Both the position numbers and the translations under genes were made by a program. This document shows, piece after piece, positions 4,870 to 6,167 of a stretch of 6,167 nt of DNA (position 1 is its first letter; every line of letters starts with the position of its first letter). Location: assembly GCF_000955975.1 (NCBI RefSeq), contig NZ_JYJF01000189.1, positions 1 to 6,167 of the forward strand, written 5' to 3'. The notes beneath the pieces were generated by a model. The model was not told the DNA's origin, did no database searches, and saw only the letters and a list, made by a program, of their open reading frames with translations. The DNA comes from Saccharothrix sp. ST-888 (GTDB taxonomy: Bacteria > Actinomycetota > Actinomycetes > Streptomycetales > Streptomycetaceae).

Positions 4870-4943
4870 TGGTGTCCACGTCGTACGGCGACAGGCATAC
4901 CCTGCGGAGAGAGTACGAACAGAGCAGCCAGAGGGAGCGTGCG

Positions 4944-5828
4944 GTGACCGGTCGGGATGCGAGTGGCTCGGTGGCGGTAAGGCCCCGGGTGGGACATATT
5001 CAGTTCCTCAACTGCCTCCCCCTCTACTGGGGGCTGGCCCGAACGGGCAATCTGCTCGACCTGGACCTGACCAAGGACACCCCCGAGAAGCTCAGCGACC
5101 TGCTGATCGACGGCACGCTCGACATCGGCCCGATCACCTGCGTCGAGTACCTGCGGCACGCGGACGAGCTGGTGGTCCTGCCCGACATCGCGGTCGGCAG
5201 CGACGGTCCGGTGATGTCCTGCGTGATCGTCAGCCGACTGCCGCTCGCCGAGCTGGACGGGCGCAGGGTCGCACTCGGCTCCACCAGCCGCACCTCCGTG
5301 CGCCTGGCGCGCCTGCTGCTGGAGGAGCGCGAGGGCGTACGCCCCGAGTACTTCAGCTGCCCGCCTGACCTGGACGCGATGCTCGCCGAGGCCGATGCCG
5401 CCGTCCTGATCGGCGACCCCGCGCTGCGCGCCTCGCTGGAGCAGGCGCCCCGGCAGGGGCTGGCCGTCCACGACCTGGGCGAGATGTGGAAGGAGTGGAC
5501 CGGGCTGCCGTTCGTCTTCGCGGTCTGGGCCGCCCGCCGGGAGTACGTGGAGAACCACCCCGACCTGGTCGACGCCGTGCACCGGGCCTTCCTGGAGTCC
5601 CGGGACCTCTCGCTGGCCGAGGCCGGCAAGGTCGCTGAGCAGGCGGCCCGCTGGGAGGCGTTCGACGCACCCGTGCTGGAGCGGTACTTCAGTGAGGCGC
5701 TCGACTTCTCGCTCGCCGGGCGGCAGTTGGCGGGCATCGCCGAGTTCGCCCGGCGGGTCGGCCACGACAGCGGCTTCGCACCCGATGTGACGGTCCGCCT
5801 GCTGGAGACCGTCCAGTCGGTGGTCTGA
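4944..5828 (+). CDS. mqnA: Chorismate dehydratase MqnA (futalosine menaquinone pathway)
   Basis: This 294-residue cytosolic enzyme dehydrates chorismate to 3-[(1-carboxyvinyl)oxy]benzoate, the first step of the futalosine route to menaquinone, the respiratory quinone of streptomycetes. It has a periplasmic-binding-protein-like two-lobe fold. Family landmarks are GHIQFLNCLPLYWGL (residues 17-31, with the conserved Asn at 23), DIGPITCVEYLRHADELVVL, GSDGPVMSCV, and the binding-loop motif STSRTS (113-118). The length matches the family (about 280-290). The start is GTG 4944, with GGGAG at 4933-4937 and a 6-nt gap. The frame stays open to 4557, but that extension lacks family sequence. No other mqn gene is in the window; in S. 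coelicolor the pathway genes are known to be scattered. It diverges from csp across a repeat-rich gap and is probably monocistronic. Confidence 0.95.
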   Translation: MTGRDASGSVAVRPRVGHIQFLNCLPLYWGLARTGNLLDLDLTKDTPEKLSDLLIDGTLDIGPITCVEYLRHADELVVLPDIAVGSDGPVMSCVIVSRLPLAELDGRRVALGSTSRTSVRLARLLLEEREGVRPEYFSCPPDLDAMLAEADAAVLIGDPALRASLEQAPRQGLAVHDLGEMWKEWTGLPFVFAVWAARREYVENHPDLVDAVHRAFLESRDLSLAEAGKVAEQAARWEAFDAPVLERYFSEALDFSLAGRQLAGIAEFARRVGHDSGFAPDVTVRLLETVQSVV

Positions 5829-5851
5829 GCGCGGGGGCGGCTCTCCGCGCG

Positions 5852-5885
5852 CGTCGGCCGGCCCTGCCGCTCAGGGGTTCCGACG
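5852..5885 (+). terminator. Two-part hairpin after mqnA, possible terminator
   Basis: An outer stem, CGTCGG (5852-5857) with CCGACG (5880-5885), encloses an inner stem, CCCTG (5862-5866) with CAGGG (5872-5876), with a small internal loop between. It begins 23 nt after the mqnA stop and lacks a U-tract. It is the best stem in this gap but not outstanding for GC-rich DNA. Confidence 0.45.
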
Positions 5886-5900
5886 GCCGGGCGGTCGCTG

Positions 5901-5929
5901 CGGCGGGCTCGCGGCGGGCTCGCGGCGGG
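5901..5929. repeat. 11-bp tandem repeat, 2.6 copies
   Basis: CGGCGGGCTCG occurs at 5901-5911 and 5912-5922 and starts again at 5923-5929. It is non-coding and lies between the mqnA terminator and the promoter region of the last gene. Confidence 0.6.
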
Positions 5930-5958
5930 GGTGCAAAGGGGGCGGAAGGGCGCTGGCG

Positions 5959-5964
5959 TAGGCT
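5959..5964 (+). promoter_or_regulatory. Candidate -10 element for the last gene
   Basis: TAGGCT (5959-5964), preceded by GCG, matches the usual streptomycete TAG-type -10 hexamer. It is placed about 59 nt before the ATG at 6023. No convincing -35 lies at the right distance. A TGCAAA at 5932-5937 is a poor match with too long a spacer. Confidence 0.3.
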
Positions 5965-6022
5965 GGTTCGGTCGTGTCGGCCGAGCGATCCGTCCCCTTT
6001 CCTGCCCGGCCGAGGCGACTCG

Positions 6023-6167
6023 ATGTCGGAGAGAAAGAAGGCCCGCCAGGTGTCCGAGCAGACCCTCCCCCAGCCTCCGGCCGGGGGGACCCCCACCCCG
6101 CCTTCGGCGTCCCAGCCTCCGGCCGGGGGGACCCCCACCCCGCCTTCGGCGTCCCAGCCTCCGGCCG
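6023..6167 (+). CDS. Unrecognised protein, 3' partial, with 14-residue N-terminal repeats
   Basis: ATG at 6023, preceded by GAGG (6012-6015) with a 7-nt gap, starts a frame still open at the window end, 48 codons in. The first 16 residues are hydrophilic and basic (MSERKKARQVSEQ, then TLP). From residue 17 the protein is a perfect tandem repeat of QPPAGGTPTPPSAS, two full units and a third begun. Such a Pro/Gly/Thr/Ser-rich tract is probably a disordered linker before a domain or membrane segment lying outside the window. No family can be assigned. A GTG at 5974 opens a different frame that also stays open, but it lacks a ribosome site. Confidence 0.55.
   Translation, partial: MSERKKARQVSEQTLPQPPAGGTPTPPSASQPPAGGTPTPPSASQPPA
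6071..6167. repeat. 42-bp perfect tandem repeat, at least 2.3 copies
   Basis: Units lie at 6071-6112 and 6113-6154 and are identical at every base. A third begins at 6155 and is cut at 6167. Each unit is 14 codons, so copy-number change keeps the frame. Each contains the palindrome CCGGCCGG, a GGGGGGACCCCC fold-back and the mini-hairpin CGCC-TTC-GGCG (in unit 1, 6099-6109). This composition resembles palindromic intergenic repeats that I recall as common in Streptomyces genomes, here read as protein. Confidence 0.9.

Larger units (their letters stand above)
4519..4943. other. 425-bp divergent intergenic region between csp and mqnA
   Basis: The left half (about 4540-4700) contains a palindrome, two terminator-like hairpins of opposite polarity and an AT-rich core between them, all candidate parts of the csp leader. 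The right half (4762-4869) is a GC-rich run of degenerate 11-bp repeats leading to the mqnA ribosome site. The mqnA frame is open back to 4557, but that stretch lacks family sequence and contains these repeats and hairpins, so I treat it as non-coding. Confidence 0.65.

Noticed and set aside
4557..4943. 129-residue N-terminal extension of MqnA
   Set aside because: It lacks any MqnA-like sequence, covers the leader hairpins and the 11-bp repeats, and a good ribosome site precedes GTG 4944, which gives the normal family length.
4755..5765. 336-codon minus strand frame opposite mqnA
   Set aside because: Its composition is that of an antisense shadow, and mqnA is unmistakable on the other strand.
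5974..6167. Alternative GTG-started frame (VSAERSVPF...) at the right end
   Set aside because: It has no ribosome site and an out-of-frame ATG at 6023 does. It could be leaderless after TAGGCT, so it is disfavoured rather than excluded.
6071..6167. CRISPR-like or IS-end repeat at the right edge
   Set aside because: Units are directly adjacent with no spacers, identical throughout, and a multiple of three in length, so this is a coding tandem repeat.

Overview
The window is very GC-rich, uses GTG as well as ATG starts, and carries high-GC hairpins without U-tracts after its genes. These traits, together with the protein sequences, point to an actinomycete of the Streptomyces/Kitasatospora group. 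From memory, in Streptomyces coelicolor mqnA (SCO4506) also lies beside a cold-shock gene (SCO4505), so part of the layout looks like a conserved chromosomal neighbourhood. Both ends cut through genes. The right end falls inside a perfect tandem repeat, so the window may be a short contig.

Layout, left to right. (1) The C-terminal ~411 residues of a class B penicillin-binding protein (+), closed by a 22-bp perfect palindrome. (2) A 319-bp gap with a plausible promoter, an inverted repeat over its -35, a possible leaderless 44-codon reading frame and a C-rich tract (G-quadruplex motif on the other strand). (3) A 440-residue dicarboxylate/amino-acid:cation symporter of the DAACS/SDF family (+), followed by a 16-bp perfect hairpin. 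(4) A short convergent gap with a doubtful 28-codon ORF. (5) A YfeH/SLC10A7-like bile-acid:sodium-symporter-fold transporter (-), whose start is best placed at 4160. (6) A 67-residue cold-shock protein (-) in the same direction, separated from the transporter by a strong hairpin. (7) A 425-bp divergent gap with several hairpins on the cold-shock side and a degenerate, helically spaced 11-bp repeat on the other side. (8) mqnA (+), chorismate dehydratase of the futalosine menaquinone pathway. (9) The start of an unrecognised gene (+) whose N-terminus contains identical 42-bp repeats, cut by the window end.

The genes do not form one operon or one pathway. They are separate units: cell-wall synthesis, two secondary transporters, RNA chaperoning and menaquinone synthesis, most of them separated by hairpins. 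I see no phage, IS, CRISPR, toxin-antitoxin, defence or biosynthetic system. The second-look items are mostly non-coding (cold-shock leader, phased repeat before mqnA, dctA-like leader), plus unusual cation-site residues in the DAACS carrier and the coding 42-bp repeat.
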